In this document: positions 1-13,257 of the stretch, in pieces
How positions within the stretch are numbered: the stretch's first letter is position 1
How the letters are laid out: each line of letters opens with the position of its first letter
From: Saccoglossus kowalevskii
Taxonomy: Eukaryota; Hemichordata; Enteropneusta; Harrimaniidae
NCBI RefSeq assembly: GCF_000003605.2
Contig: NW_003134352.1
Coordinates: forward strand, 365,465 to 424,544
DNA: 59,080 bases
Direction of reading: 5' to 3'
Notes under the pieces: generated by a model
What the model saw: the letters and a program-made list of their open reading frames with translations, nothing else
Told to the model about the DNA's origin: nothing
Databases searched by the model: none
Made by a program: the position numbers and the translations under genes

Positions 1-985
1 ACTCGTGGCCTTCATGGGGTTTCCTTTTACTTTCGAAACTGTTTCTTTTGTTATAAATTTTCACAGAAACAGCGAGGAATGTCAGAAACATCTCAAATGT
101 GTAAATCTAAGCAGGCAGTATGTTTGAGCATGGCTTTATTGTTGTATTATAGACATGTTTACGCAGAACGGAACTTGTAATGTTTTCAAATTACGTCACT
201 CAGTCACGTGCCTTCCGACCGGAAAACCGGCCCAAATGGAACAATGTGGCGATTACTAGTTACCTGCATTCTCATTGACGCTGCAGTTCGGCGTCTTCTA
301 TGTTTGTGCTGGGACAGCGCTTCCGGTGACGACACAACGCCTGCCAATCTCCCCAGGCAGAGTTCTATCACGAATATTTCGGTGATCTAACCGCAAGGAA
401 CTCTGGGAAGGAGAATGAACGCCTGCGTCCTACTTACCATTCGCAAAGGACGCCGGGAACCAGCGAAGTTTTGAGGTAGTCCAAAACGAGTTTTACGACA
501 GGTAGGCGCTTTGCGACAATATGAGTCGGCAAGTTCCGAACCGATCTGTGGAGACTCGTCGTAGGAGATTTTTTTTTTTTTTTTTTTTTGAAAACAGGCG
601 AAAACTAATGCGCGTGCGGATGTCATCCATAAAATTAAATCGGTGTAGCCTTAGAGGGTGTAGTTAAGTAGCCTGAAGTTTGCCTATGTTGAGTTATAAA
701 CGTCATCTTTCATACTTGTAATGAACCACTACATGTAATCGTATACCTTACTACATTGCATGTATAAACCTAAATGTACTACCATTACAACACCAGAGAG
801 GTAACAACAGGGAACAAATGAGTTAAAAAATTGATGTGTGATTCAGACATTCTCTAATAATTACTAGCATGCTACTATAATTATCGTCAGGTCAGGTAAT
901 CCCTAAGACAAACATTTGTAAGATATATACACTACTATATTTACCTATAACTAAGCTTTCAGATAATATATAGGTTGCCTTTAGC
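1..985. other. Upstream non-coding region with CpG-richer patch
   Basis: No exon is recognised. Bases about 190-620 are visibly richer in G+C and CpG than the surrounding DNA and contain a CACGTG E-box (205-210) and a 21-T run at 569-589. This might be a remnant of a promoter or first exon, but the short open frames here match no family I know. The rest is AT-rich and featureless. Confidence 0.4.
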
Positions 986-1193
986 TACTGTAAAGGGGTT
1001 AATTATTCACTGGGTTTTAATTTTTAATTTCGCTGACTGGAAAATGCGCTAAATTAAAACCCAGTGAATATGTAAAATTTTGCATAGAACACATTATCTA
1101 AATGATAAAACCGTGAATTTAAAACCCACTGAATATGCCTGAAATGGTAAATCCCGAAATTTAAACCCAGTGAAAATTAGTCATTTTACAGTA
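986..1193 (+). mobile_element. MITE family B, copy 1
   Basis: About 208 bp bounded by TACTGTAAA at the left and TTTTACAGTA at the right. The interior carries the word TTCACTGGGTTT(T)AA once forward and three times in reverse. It is a close match to the copies at 5712, 6247 and 12134. It has no coding capacity. The TA at each edge is compatible with a Tc1/mariner-type target duplication. Confidence 0.85.
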
Positions 1194-1692
1194 TTAAAAT
1201 TTAGACCAGAATTAAAAATGAAATTCAGTTTCAGGTACAGCAACCATTACTACTAAAAAAATCTGTCATCCGTTCAATAGATAAATTTAATTTAGTTAAA
1301 ATATCATGGATCAATGTTCCTTTAAATTTTTAGAAGTCCTTCATGTCCTATGAATTGTGTTCTGACAGTTTGACAGTGTAAGGTGAAGAGGCTATCTGTG
1401 CTGTCCAGCAATGTCTCTGAAAAAACACCACAAGGCATATCATTATATAAGTCTGCTGGCTCTGAACACAAATGTTCATGCTGAGTCTTGTATTTGGTTT
1501 TGCAATCAGAGAAATGCATGTCGTTCAGTTTCCATGGAAACAAGCATTTCATGTGTTACTTTTCGAGAAGTCTTGACAAAACCTAATCTTCCATTATTCA
1601 TTTTCACCACTTTGAAAAAAAAAAAAAATAATAAATTTAAATATTGAATTTTGTCCTATACATTATGTGAACTCTTATCCAAAATCTAGGAA
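1194..1692. other. Non-coding spacer
   Basis: AT-rich sequence between two MITEs. Overlapping open frames of fewer than 80 codons on both strands show no family match, and an A-run lies near 1616-1628. I see nothing else. Confidence 0.5.
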
Positions 1693-1904
1693 TACTGTGG
1701 AATACTTTTTTTTCGATGGAATTAATTATTGCTGGAAAGGCTTTTTGGGCGTTCTTTATGGAATTTATTTTCACTGATTTTTGATGAGTTGAATGTAAAA
1801 TATAGGAAAAAAAGTATATTCGCTAGATTTTATTATCACGGAATCATCCCTTCAGCGAAAATAGCGAAAATAAATTCCAAGCAAAAATAAAGTATTCTAC
1901 AGTA
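1693..1904 (+). mobile_element. MITE family A, copy 1
   Basis: 212 bp from TACTGTGGAATAC to GTATTCTACAGTA, with inverted ends of about 24 bp. The interior repeats the words TTTTCGCTG/TTTTCACTG in both orientations, including the family marker GGAATCATCCCTTCAGCG. It is non-coding and is one of about 14 copies in this window. Confidence 0.88.
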
Positions 1905-4900
1905 AATTAATTTCAGGATAAACTTCTTTTATATATTCTTCATGGACAAAAACAGGTAATAAAAATTGGTTAAAAGTGGTTAGGAATTTATGAATGCAGG
2001 AAAAGAAGACAAGCTCCTCCAAATTGTCATCATTTCTCTTGTCCCATTCATTGTCAAGATTTGTTTCTTTGATATAGTATTGTACAAATTGGTCAAAATA
2101 AAGCTATGAGAGATACACTCAAGATATGTAGCTTTGTTCAGCTATCTTGATTGAAACAGTGTGTGTTTGCTCCATGCTTTGTTGTTGTGTGATGGCTTGT
2201 TTCACAGATAGTGAATGCTCTTACATGCAAACACACACCCAAAAGAGGAAACACTTAAGTGCTTTTCAAACAGACCTCTCAATCAACACTAACACCAGAG
2301 TGTCTCTTCCTGAATCTCAAGTACAATTTATAGTGCTCTGTTTTATTTTCAGTCTTGTAGTTGCTTAGCAGTACACAGGTTTGTTTGAACTCTGGAGACA
2401 ATAAGAAGATGCAATCTGTACAGAAATGTACAGTATACTGGGGCATGTACTTTGTGTTCTTTGGGTTAAGGTCACATGGTGACATGTTAGGTCTAGAGAA
2501 TTGGATGTCTCATTAAATGTAAATCATAACTGGTGGTGTACTCTGAATATTACACCATTTTGGAGGTTTCAGTACTGCATAGTATTTTGGTCTGAGTAGG
2601 TCATCAAATCCACCATTGTATACTAGGGAAATTATATCAAGTCATCTTATCATCATGATAATCCTCCATATATTTACTCTGTTTAATAGAGGCACATTCC
2701 CTGAGACATGCACATACTCCAAAAATTTCATTTATATACTGGATCATTGAAATATTAAAAATAATATGGTAATAAATATATTAAATATATGGATATTATG
2801 ATAAATGAAATTAAAAAATTCCACTGAACATAAAATTGTTTTCAATATCCAAATGTATTCTCTACTTCTGCACAGAACTTTTTTCTGTCATCACAGTATA
2901 GTTGATCCACCCCTCCATGCTGAGAAAAAAAAGTGCAGACGTAAACACGAGCTGTCATCTGTAACAGAAACTGAACTGTCAACAAGTACCTGTACTTGAC
3001 TCATAGAATTGTTATATTTGACTTAAGAGTGACATTAACCAGACCATTAATCTCCATGGTTCTATAATTTGCAGTGTAGGTGGTCATTTTCACCAACTTA
3101 CATGTTTTGTCTGAATGTAGTTGGTTGGTTCTATTACATCTCTCAGTTTGTGAAAGCTTTGTCTAGCCTATATTGTAAAGTGTTTTTTTTTACAATCAAC
3201 AAATCACGCTACGGTAACAGTTGTCACATTACAATCAATGTCATGATCGATGACTAAACAGGGTGCACGTGCTCAACTTATTGACGCCAATGTCAACTTT
3301 GTTCATAAAATAAAAATGGAATTTTTTTTTTTAATTTAGATAATTGGCAATTGTTTCCATTTGGTGCAAAATTACAGAAGAAACGACGGAAAAATGCATA
3401 AAAATGTTTGCACCGACATTTTTGGAGTCATTTTGGTATTCAGTTACACGTACAATTCTTACTGATACAGCTTAACAGTGAATCTTCTTGACAGTCATAT
3501 TTCTACAAATTTTAGAGGTCTAGAATAAATTGAGAAATTTTCAGTTGGGTCACGGTGACTTTCACATCATCTTCTTCCTATGTGAAAACAGCTTGCTTTT
3601 ATTGCTTTGTAACATTGGTTGAAAATAGAAATCTCATGGGTAACTCGTAAAAATACAATGTTTTGGCGTTTTTAAAAAGTGCCCCTCCCAAGTTCTTTGT
3701 ATATTTCAAGTGTTATATATCTCTGCAATAAACCTTGCCTGGATTTATTGTCCCAAGGCACTCGTGTGTTAGTTAGAGAATGAAATCATACCATAGTTCG
3801 CAGCGGACTCGACTTGATATATGGCACTGCCATGCTTGGTGAAAACGCTGGTAACTCTGGTACAGTGCAATGTGCTTTTGTATTGCATTGTTTTCCATCT
3901 GACATTCCATCCTCCATGCCGTTCATAGCATTTCTATGGTTTGTTAAACGGATTCCTTGCTCTAATCACTCTGCTTGGAGAGTGCTTTTAGGTAATAGTG
4001 GCCAATTCATTGCTGATTGCTGTTGACATAGCTAACTTTTTTATCCATGTTTAACTGCTATAGAATGTATAGAAATAACCAGCATACCTATTCACTCAGT
4101 CATACTATAAAACCTTTTATTTTTATCCTCATTTGATTTTGCTGTTTTGAGCATATTTGCCAGTGTGACAATGAGTTCTAGTGTTATTGTACATATCGGT
4201 TGTCATCATTTTATGCGGAATTATTTTACTAGATTTTACTTAAAACTTAAGGCATTTACAGTAGTCTTATAGTTACAAGTCCAAGAACACAAAAGCTGAT
4301 CGTCATCAACTAACCATCCCTTTCCCTTCCACTTCAGTTTCACTACCCTCCTTTTGTTTTCATGTCTTCTCAATATCTATCCCTTTCCTCTTCTTATCAT
4401 TCCTTTAATTCACTCTTTTGTCTCCCTTCTCTTCATTTTCTCCACCTCACCCTAACACTTCTTCCCTCCCTGTTGTTTTCTCATCCTGTTCTCCATCTCT
4501 TTCCTCCTATGTTTCTTCCATATTATGGTCCTTTTGAAATCTATTACTTTATTCATTTATCTTCCATCCTCTGTTTCATTTCTGCACCCATCATTTGTTA
4601 TACCCATATCTGCATCCTCTAGCCATCACTTTTTCTCGATACACATCTTCCAACCTGTCATTCTTTATTTTTCTCACTCAATACTTGTGCAAAACTGACA
4701 CATAGCCAGGTGTGTCTACAGGTGCGTTTGGATCCACGTGTTCACTATGTAACCCTATTCAGAGTCATTTAATGCCATCCCATGGTTGGTGGCAAATTAT
4801 TTTCAGTAGCTATCCAATGAAATACACACCCCTGAGAAATATTTAACCTTGTTTGGAGTTTCTTAAAATATCTGGCCATCCAAGATGTGTGCTTTGTTTG

Positions 4901-5711
4901 CCATCATTATGCAGGTATAATACATATATGCATGTTGTGCATAAAGTTTTAAAAACTGTACAGTAAAAAAAAGAACATCATGAAGACTGTGAATATATTG
5001 GACATTGATTTTATAAGAGAAAATTAAGTGACTATTTTAAATTTTAATGTAAAATTAGAGTAACAAAGAACTTCATTAACGTGGCCTATTGTTTGTGTAT
5101 GTACCATTATCTTGAGTTGAATGGATGAATGTGGGTCATAAGTTCATACAAGGCCAGACACTGCCCTCTAGTGTTGACAAGTCAACTGAGTCCATTTCAT
5201 TCATCTAGTCAGTAAACTAATTTCTTTTACTGAGACGTGTTTGTTTTTTCAATCTCTCTGATGACTCCGCGAACCGCAGCTTTCTCTTCCGCTGACTCAC
5301 CGACTCATGTTTTGACCTGCTGTGAACTTTACGGAGAGGTCTCTGCAGCGTTTGTGATATGGATATGTCAAGGCCCATCCTATGCATAAACCCCCTTGTA
5401 ATTGGACGGTGATTGCCTCATTGTTAGCTTTATACTAATTGGACAACGTCTGTCAGTGTGCATGGTGTCACTGCACTTATATGTTTAGTTTAGTTTTCTG
5501 TCTGTCTGTTTGTCTGTCTGGATCCGTAAACTTAAATTACAATATTTGGAAGATAGGAATACTAAGCTGTAGTTATAAAAGGATGATATATATAGTAAAT
5601 GATCACACCATATATACTGTCGAGGGGTAATATTTATTAGGTGGATAACATTTTAGTGGTTTTGGTCTTGTAGGGCTCTATTCACCACAAAGAAATTAAA
5701 AAAAAATTGAG
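1905..5711. other. Non-coding region with pyrimidine-rich tract
   Basis: No exon is recognised. About 4310-4640 is a strongly strand-biased pyrimidine tract (TC-rich, few G or A), and a slightly CpG-richer patch lies at about 5255-5350. Short open frames on the + strand owe their length to the biased composition. Confidence 0.5.
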
Positions 5712-5922
5712 TATTGTAAGATGACTAATTTTCACTGGGTTTAAATTTCGCTGATTTACCATTTCAGGCATATTCAGTGGGTTTTAAATTCATGGTTTTA
5801 TCATTTAGATAATGTGTTCTATGCTAAATTTTACATATTCACTGTGTTTTAATTTAGCGTATTTTCTAGTCAGCAAAATAAGCAAAATTAAAACACAGTG
5901 AATAATTAACCCTTTTACAGTA
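5712..5922 (-). mobile_element. MITE family B, copy 2 (inverted)
   Basis: About 211 bp in reverse orientation. It starts TATTGTAAGATGACTAATTT and ends CCTTTTACAGTA, the reverse complement of copies 1, 3 and 4 with a few substitutions (TGTGTTTTAATTT for TGGGTTTTAATTT). It is non-coding. Confidence 0.85.
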
Positions 5923-6246
5923 GTTATACCCTTATGAGTGTTTTATAATGGAATTATTTCTTACAGTTGTACATTAAATATTCACCATTTGATAGATTTT
6001 AAATATGCACTGTGGGTCTTTTGCTCTGTCCAATTACAGTGTTGTTCATCAAAGTAGAATAAAGTAAAACATAATTGCTGATAATGTTCATATTAGCTTC
6101 TAATAGGAAATGTAATATTTGCCATTTACACCAGTCCATGCTTAATCAACTGTATAACTACTTACGTTTAATTAAACAGTTTATTCTAAGTTCAATACGA
6201 AGATCTAAAATGAAAATATTATCTAAATCAGATACTACATGTTAAG

Positions 6247-6463
6247 TACTGTAAAAAAAAAAAAATTATTCACTCGGTTTTAATTTTGCTTATTTCACTG
6301 ACTGGAAAATGCGCTAAATTAAAACCCAGTGAATATGTAAAATTTAGCATAGAACACATTATCCAAATGATAAAACCGTGAATTTAATTAAAGCCCACTG
6401 AATATGCCTGAAACGGTAAATCAGCGAAATTTAAACCCAGTGAAAATGAGTCATTTTACAGTA
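6247..6463 (+). mobile_element. MITE family B, copy 3
   Basis: About 217 bp from TACTGTAAAAA to CATTTTACAGTA. The left end has a lengthened A-run, and the interior a 4-bp AATT expansion near 6385. It lies only 324 bp from copy 2 and in the opposite orientation, so the two copies could form a large hairpin. Confidence 0.85.
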
Positions 6464-8196
6464 TTGTGGCAGAAGTTATTACCGGTATATATTACCCCCT
6501 TTTGTTTTATTCTCAGTTTGCAATGAAAGTGACTTACATGTTTTTGTAATGTTGTGATAATGCAGATTTTCAAACGCAAGTTGGCTCAGTATAGTATGTA
6601 TAATCGAGTTGATGATGGAGTCTAAAATGTTCTGGAAATAAGCTCCCCGGTTGTTAACAGCAGCGACACACACTGGGGAAATCACTGTCATATAATGGGG
6701 TGCTAAAAAGCCGACAGATCTCAACCGAGCGATTCCCAAAGAGACTACAAATACAAGAAGTTTTAAATTCCATGATAATCTAAATTTGGGCTGCCAAGTG
6801 CTCCTTACATAATGGGATTTCACAAATTGATGCATTATCGTCTGTTATGCGAAGTGAACACTATTATTTATTCAAATATCTGATTAAATCACATTACTCT
6901 GTGAGAACAGACATGAATGAAAAATACCGTATTTGATCTATTAAAGGTGATTAGGTTTCACCCGTGAATGCTCTGCTAAATCTGTTGGCCTAACAGATGA
7001 ATCATACTTGCTGCGTTCACGTTATGGGATCTCGCCATGTATGAATCAGTATATGTTCTCTTAAGTTCACTGCCAAGGGTATGATTTCTGTTTGAGCCAG
7101 TGTTCAGGCGGTCAATTTAGGCACGTTTCGATTTGGGTCGAGATAAATTTTTTTTTCAGCACATGCCGACCACATGTTTGTTGTTTCTTGTAAACATATC
7201 ATATCGCTGACTATGTGACTGGCCAAAATTAATTTTACTGTTTACTTAAAGATTCAAAATGAATTTCTAAATATAACGCTTTGAACACCAGTTGACTTTT
7301 GTTACTATTCACGTAAATAAACCTGCTAAGAATGTCAATATGTTTGATCAAGAGACCTGAACCTGATTTGGTACAAAATCAACAAGCAAGTTAGAGGAAG
7401 GCTTGTGCAATAGGTGATTTTCTGTTCAACTGCGAGATCTCGCGAGTTGCATGAAAGACACGCGTCAAACGTCTACCGCAAAAATCGACTGATTTGATTT
7501 TGAACTCTAATTTATTTATTTCGTAGCTTACAACGACCGGCGGATCTTCGCCAGAGAAATATTGCACAAAATATTGCATCGAAATTTAACAAGTTTGTAA
7601 CTAGGTCACTTCAGTAACAATGTATACAAAGATGGGAATTTTCTTCAAAGCACAAAGTGCTTATAGATAAATATGATGATGATGATGATAACTTTAGTGT
7701 CACGTGAACAGTCGCTCTATGAATGCTGACCAAAGAAAACAAAAGCCAATATTTTCACAAGTTCATTGTTTGCTATTTTGCACTAAGAGCACATAATGTA
7801 AAATGATTGCAGAACAATACATTATCTATTGTGTATTGTCAGTATCCTGTTTGATGGCTTTCCCCAGTTTGAGGTTATCTTGGGGTCATCTGAACTGGTA
7901 TTGACTTTTGTGAACTTGTTATTCAGCTATCTTAGTGTATGATTTGTCGTTTGATTTAATTTTTTTAAAGCAATTGCAAAAATGTTATGTAAGTCAATGT
8001 AACTGTTTTTAGGGCTGTTTTTAGTGAAAGCCGTTGTGATAGGGCTTGAATTTGAGAGTGCACCCATTTTGAAAAGCAAAAACGGATAAAACTGCCTTGG
8101 TGTGGTAGAATTGCATTGTGAAAATCGATATACAATGTTGAGTACATTGTACAATGGCACTGAGGCAAACTTCCAAATCATTGAGGCAATTACCGG
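6464..8196. other. Non-coding region
   Basis: No exon is recognised. There is a 118-codon open frame on the - strand (6479-6835) without any recognisable domain, and a short GAT microsatellite at about 7673-7690. The patch at 7430-7560 has more CpG than its neighbours. Confidence 0.45.
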
Positions 8197-8363
8197 TACT
8201 GTAAAATACTTTATTTTCAATTGAAATGATTCAGTGAAAATAAAATTCAGCTAATATACCTTTTCTCCTATATTTTACTTTACACTTTTTAAATATCAGT
8301 AAAAATAAATTCCACACAAAACACACAAAAAATCAAAAAAAAATCACGAATTGGTTTACAGTA
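8197..8363 (-). mobile_element. MITE family A, copy 2 (inverted, degenerate)
   Basis: About 167 bp from TACTGTAAAATAC to GGTTTACAGTA. The left half matches the reversed family A consensus (GATTCAGTGAAAATAAAATTCAGC). The right half is eroded and its inverted end is only partly kept, so this is an old copy. Confidence 0.75.
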
Positions 8364-10345
8364 TATATACATATGCAGTTCTTTAAATTTCTCTTTTATT
8401 AGAGGAAATTTAATGAACAGACATAGAGAACAACCGTGAAGTATTAGAAACAACATAACCTATCCAAGCCCCGAATATTCATTTTTCTGGTGACTCTGTG
8501 CCAGGTGCATAAAAACATGCATGTCAGAGTTTTTTCAATCAAAATTTAGTCAGCATTTTTAAAGGACATATTGACCAGAAAATTTTTTTTAAAACCTAGT
8601 AGATTTGTATTTTGTCCTAAAAACAAAAATGTGTAGTCCCCACAATCTATAATTATGGGGACTTTGTTGACTTGTTGACATAAAACTCCCATAACAGTTA
8701 CTGGTAACTATGCTCCACTGCATCAACTGCTATCTGCTGTAATTACACAGGATACAAATTGTCGCAAGTTTCTTGTCTCAGTTGAAAATCATAATTATTT
8801 TGACAGGATCCTTACGACTGGTGTTTTCGCTGCCATTCTCAAGTTATTGATATTTCTGTCAGCGAAAATTTACAATTTTTGGTATACAACTTGAAATCAA
8901 AATATTCACCATATTACCCAGCATGTATTGGTACGCTAACAAACAAAGGGTTCTTTATCTTGTATCCTGTTTGATTTGGGATTTGTTTGATTTGGTAAAA
9001 CATATACAGAATTCCACATCTTTATTCAGTTTCCATGGTGATACTAAGATCTAAGTCGTATAGTTCTGTGGGATGGACTTCAAAGGGTTTTGCTTGGAGT
9101 CATGAGAGAAAAGAGCTTGTACAATTGAAATGACAGTTTAGTAAAAAAAAATATTGATTACTTCAGTACTTTTGTGTGTTTATGTCATTGCTATTATTAG
9201 GAGTTAACCATTAGAAACTAAGGGGGGTGAAGTGGTGATGGTAGATTTAAAAAATATATTCCTCACACACACAATTGATAGAAAAAAAGCAAGAAAATGT
9301 GTTTTAAAAGCAATATTATGAAAAAAAAAGTCTAGCTCAATACTAGTAAAGAGAAACTGATTTGCACAGTAATTCTGCCCCCTCCCATGAATCCAAATGG
9401 TTACCCCTTACTGTTAAGGTATTTTAAATGAAATATTCTGAGGCTGCCAGTAGTATAATATTTTCTGTGCACTCTGGGTTTGTATTTTTTTTTTATCATG
9501 GAATCTATATTCTAAAAGTCTATGCTCTCCTTATTTAGTATAGAGACTTCACGTGGTGTTAGACTTCGTAGTTAAATTTTTATATTGCTGTAGCCAGTGG
9601 AGATATAGCCAACAAATAAAATAAAAAAAATAGTAGTCAAATGTTCATATCAATATAACATGCACTACATAAACTGTCATGTGTATTTTATAAAATAAAT
9701 ATAGTGCATGCCAAAGCCAAACTCTGCCTTTAATTAATGTTATCCTCCTAAATCGCATAGCTTGTTATGCCATGGATTCAATGTGGATTCCATGTAATGT
9801 TGTTTATCTTTTAGTATTCAAAGCGAAAATGTCTGCTGTATGACGACTGTGGTGCATTAGTCACACATTAGAATGATAGTGCATGAACACACAGATTGCA
9901 CTGGCATCTTATATTAATATTTACTAAAAATCAATAAATTATAGTGCAACATAAAGTTTATTTTCAGTGGCCAATTCATCGGAGCACATGAAATGAATGA
10001 AACTAGCGTCCAAATTACCGCTATTCGGCATTGTCTCGTTGTGAAAAATACACTCAAAATATTATTTAATTAGACAATGATTGGCATTTGAAACTCTAAT
10101 GTTATTGTTCACTCCATTTCATCTTTATAAAAAATACCAATGAATGGGTGCTTGTCTGTTAAATTTTCATCATCATCACCGTTAATTTGATGGTAGCCAT
10201 AGTCGATGAACTTCTATTTAATGTAACAAAACTGTCATATTCTGCCGATGATTGGTCAGAAATAACATCAAACTCAAATTTTAGAAGAAAAGTCGCCTGT
10301 GCTGAATTGAATGATAGTCACTTTTTTGTTTCCCACACTAGCACT
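8364..10345. other. Non-coding region
   Basis: AT-rich sequence with no recognised exon, RNA gene or long repeat. Homopolymer A and T runs are frequent. Confidence 0.45.
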
Positions 10346-10515
10346 GTCGTAAAATCTGTATTAGAAGTTGCATCCATTCTTTTTGAACAATTGAGAACCA
10401 AAAATTCATCATTTCTCATACGTGTAGATGCTCTAATAGAAGCTGCATCACCTCTGTTGCATTGTACCATTTTAATAGAAGCCATGGCTTCTACCGTAAT
10501 ACAGATTTTACAGTA
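10346..10515 (+). mobile_element. MITE family C, copy 1 (diverged)
   Basis: About 170 bp. It starts GTCGTAAAATCTGTATTAG and ends ATACAGATTTTACAGTA, and the inverted ends match over about 16 bases. The interior repeats the word TAATAGAAGC(C)GCA. It matches copy 2 at 13258 but lacks one internal word. It lies inside a 109-codon open frame that is most likely chance. Confidence 0.78.
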
Positions 10516-11716
10516 GTATTAGGTGAAAATACAGATGTTTTAGGTCACATGTAGTAGCAGATGAATTTACATAAAATAAAGAAGTATGTTCGCATTCAAT
10601 AAAAGTCATATTAGAATGGTAGAGTAAATAATAAATGCAATTGTTACATACACTTTTATTGGAAATATGATTTTTGTATAAATAAAAGTGGTATACATGT
10701 ACATTGTAATGGGATGGAGACTAATCCTGTACAGTTCAGTAAATCAATTTATGATTGTGAGACACATCTATTCACAATTTGTATCATAATTTGTTGTTAC
10801 ATTGAACATTTCATTAAAACAATGAGCCACAATAACATATGTATGTACCATACACATGATACTATATAGAATACGAGTTTCTATAATAGTTGAATGGTCT
10901 TATTAATATTCGCAAAGTTAGGGGGTCCACTTATTGTTTTCCCTATCTCATTAGTTATGCATGACATGATGTAATGTCTGGGGTTTCCCTCATCTGCTAT
11001 TGTATTCAACACAATGCTTTGAGCACTCAGTCTAATAACTTGATATTGATGTAGATGCGATATAATGAAGTTACCGGTACTCGTCACTGAAAATGCCAAT
11101 TTTGTTTCTGTTGACGTAATTGGGCATCTGGTTCAAAAATAGTGAAAATATATATCTTCCCTCCCATCCTCTATCATGGTTTTGCTATATTGGTAGTTAG
11201 ACTGTCTCTGGAAGAAAGGGACACAAAGGAAGAGGCTTACAATATTCGAATAACATCATAGGTTTCAAACACAGACAGCACCCCAAGGCTGGTTTTATAG
11301 TTTGCCATGGGAAAGCATTAAATATATGAGTAAATCATCTTGGTGTTTGTCATTTTTTGACAACTTGCTTTTAAGTTGGTGTTCCCCTCTGGTTTCTTAG
11401 CAATGAATTAAGATTTGAAATGTCACTATCTGTGATTGTAAACATTAAACTGTTAATCCTTTAGTTCACTGTCTCATGTGTAAAAACAACTTATCAAGCT
11501 CTGCAAATTTTGTTGTAAATTTTTTGAGGGAATAATTCAGTTTTTAACCCATGATGTTACAATATTTTTATGTATTTTTTTTATATTTTATATTTTTTTA
11601 TATTTTTATATATTTTGTTGTTAATTTTGGACCAAATGGAAATAATTTTCAATCAAAACGTGGAATATAAAAATAGTAAAAATTAATAATAACAAGAATT
11701 GATTTTGGCCCTCAAA
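10516..11716. other. Non-coding region
   Basis: No exon is recognised. A TA/T-rich low-complexity stretch lies at about 11560-11620. Nothing else stands out. Confidence 0.45.
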
Positions 11717-11752
11717 TACTGTAGAATACTTTATTTTCGCTTATTGAAAGTA
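11717..11752. mobile_element. MITE family A, terminal fragment
   Basis: TACTGTAGAATACTTTATTT followed by TCGC matches the family A end exactly. The similarity then stops within about 10 bases, and no partner end is found downstream. It is either a truncated copy or a solo end. Confidence 0.55.
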
Positions 11753-12133
11753 TTATACATTATTTCAAAATGTAATTTGTTCATTACAAATAACTGTGCA
11801 AAACGTACTTGCCTAAAAATCAAATCTGAAAGTAACGGAAAGATGCGTTCTTTTATTGGCTAAGTTATTTTTTCTCTTTACTACAATCAATCCCATCATG
11901 CATTGCTGACCAAATTTTGTTTCGAGAGCACCCTAAACACAATTAACCTGGTAAAGTATGTGATGTTCGTTGTTTGCTTGGACACTTTGGGACTATTTTG
12001 TAAAATAGTCATTCTATAAATTTAAAAGTCAAGGGCCTAGTTGTGATTTAGGAAATAACTCAAGAGTGTAGCGTACATCTCAGACTTAATTCTTAATGGA
12101 AAATACTTCACATTGAATATTGATTTTGTAATA
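11753..12133. other. Non-coding spacer
   Basis: No exon or repeat is recognised between the family A fragment and the next family B MITE. Confidence 0.45.
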
Positions 12134-12344
12134 TACTGTAAAAGGGTTAATTATTCACTGGGTTTTAATTTTGCTTATTTCGCTGACTGGAAAATGCGCT
12201 AAATTGAAACCCAGTGTATATGTAAAATTGAGCATAGAACACATTATCTAAATGATAAAACCGTGAATTTAAAACCCACTGAATATGTCTGAAATGGTAA
12301 ATCAGTGAAATTTAAACCCAGTGAAAATTAGTCATTTTACAGTA
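12134..12344 (+). mobile_element. MITE family B, copy 4
   Basis: 211 bp from TACTGTAAAAGGGTTAATTA to GTCATTTTACAGTA. It is one of the cleanest copies, with four TTCACTGGGTTT-type words, the first forward and the other three reversed. It is non-coding. Confidence 0.87.
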
Positions 12345-13257
12345 GTATATCAATCGTGGAACAGAGATTCCCACATGTGATACGATGGCTTGATAGGATG
12401 CTGAAAACTCAATCAACAGAATCCATGGAATGTATCACTGATGTTTGATTATTACAGACTGAATATGTTGCGAACATTGGAGCTGTACATATATTACTTA
12501 CTAAACATGGCCAAAGGCCTCAAAAAAAATATTCTCAACAATACAACTTTAATACAGTCATTAGAACAGATCATTTTGCTTCACACTACCATGGAATAAG
12601 CTAAAGATGTTCTGTATTATCTCTTGCTTTCAATTTCATAATGCCCATCGTGAAATCATCACCGCAGGATGATGTGGCTGACATGAGCATTTTATTGTGT
12701 CTGGGTCTTAGAGTGGTTTTTGTTGACGTGAAATGAAAAAAATATTCTCTGATTAGAGGATTTTTCCCTGAATGGCTTGAAAGATGTTTTCAAACTCATT
12801 CTACTCTTGTATGTCAATCAAGTTTTCAGTTCAGATTATTTTTTATATCACAAATGTTCATTGATTTGTATGAGCATATATATACTTTTTTTAATGAATT
12901 GCCAGTTTGATTAAGATTCGGATATAGTCTGTCCAGTTAAAGAACTGTTTTTTTTTTTGTAAAATATATTAAACTTTGGGTTTTTTGATCATATTTTGTC
13001 TGCTTTGTTTGAAAATAATGCTCAACAGCATTTCTATGGAAGTGAAATTAGAAGTATAATATTTCCATAAATTTTTTTCCTGAGCTTTTGTCTTCAACTT
13101 TTGCAATTTTCCCACTAAATTTAATTATCCAAATCAAATTATTATTAAATACATTTATTTGCTACTTTTGTTTCAGCACATTTTGAAGTGAATTATTACT
13201 CCACCCCAGCATTTTTTAAGTTAATTTTTTGGGGGGGATAAAAAAAAAAAGCACTAG
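12345..13257. other. Non-coding spacer
   Basis: AT-rich with no recognised exon. A G-run followed by an A-run at about 13230-13250 immediately precedes the next MITE. Confidence 0.45.

Noticed and set aside
4362-4622. 86-codon Ser/Leu/Phe-rich open frame
   Set aside because: It is a by-product of the pyrimidine tract, which lacks stop codons on the + strand.
6479-6835. 118-codon open frame on the - strand as a nested gene
   Set aside because: No recognisable domain, no codon or splice context, and length within chance expectation for this much sequence.
11560-11640. Shared GTTAATTTTGGACCAAATG-like motif also near 40230 and 51620 as a repeat family
   Set aside because: The match is short and lies in AT-rich low-complexity surroundings; it cannot be separated from chance by eye.
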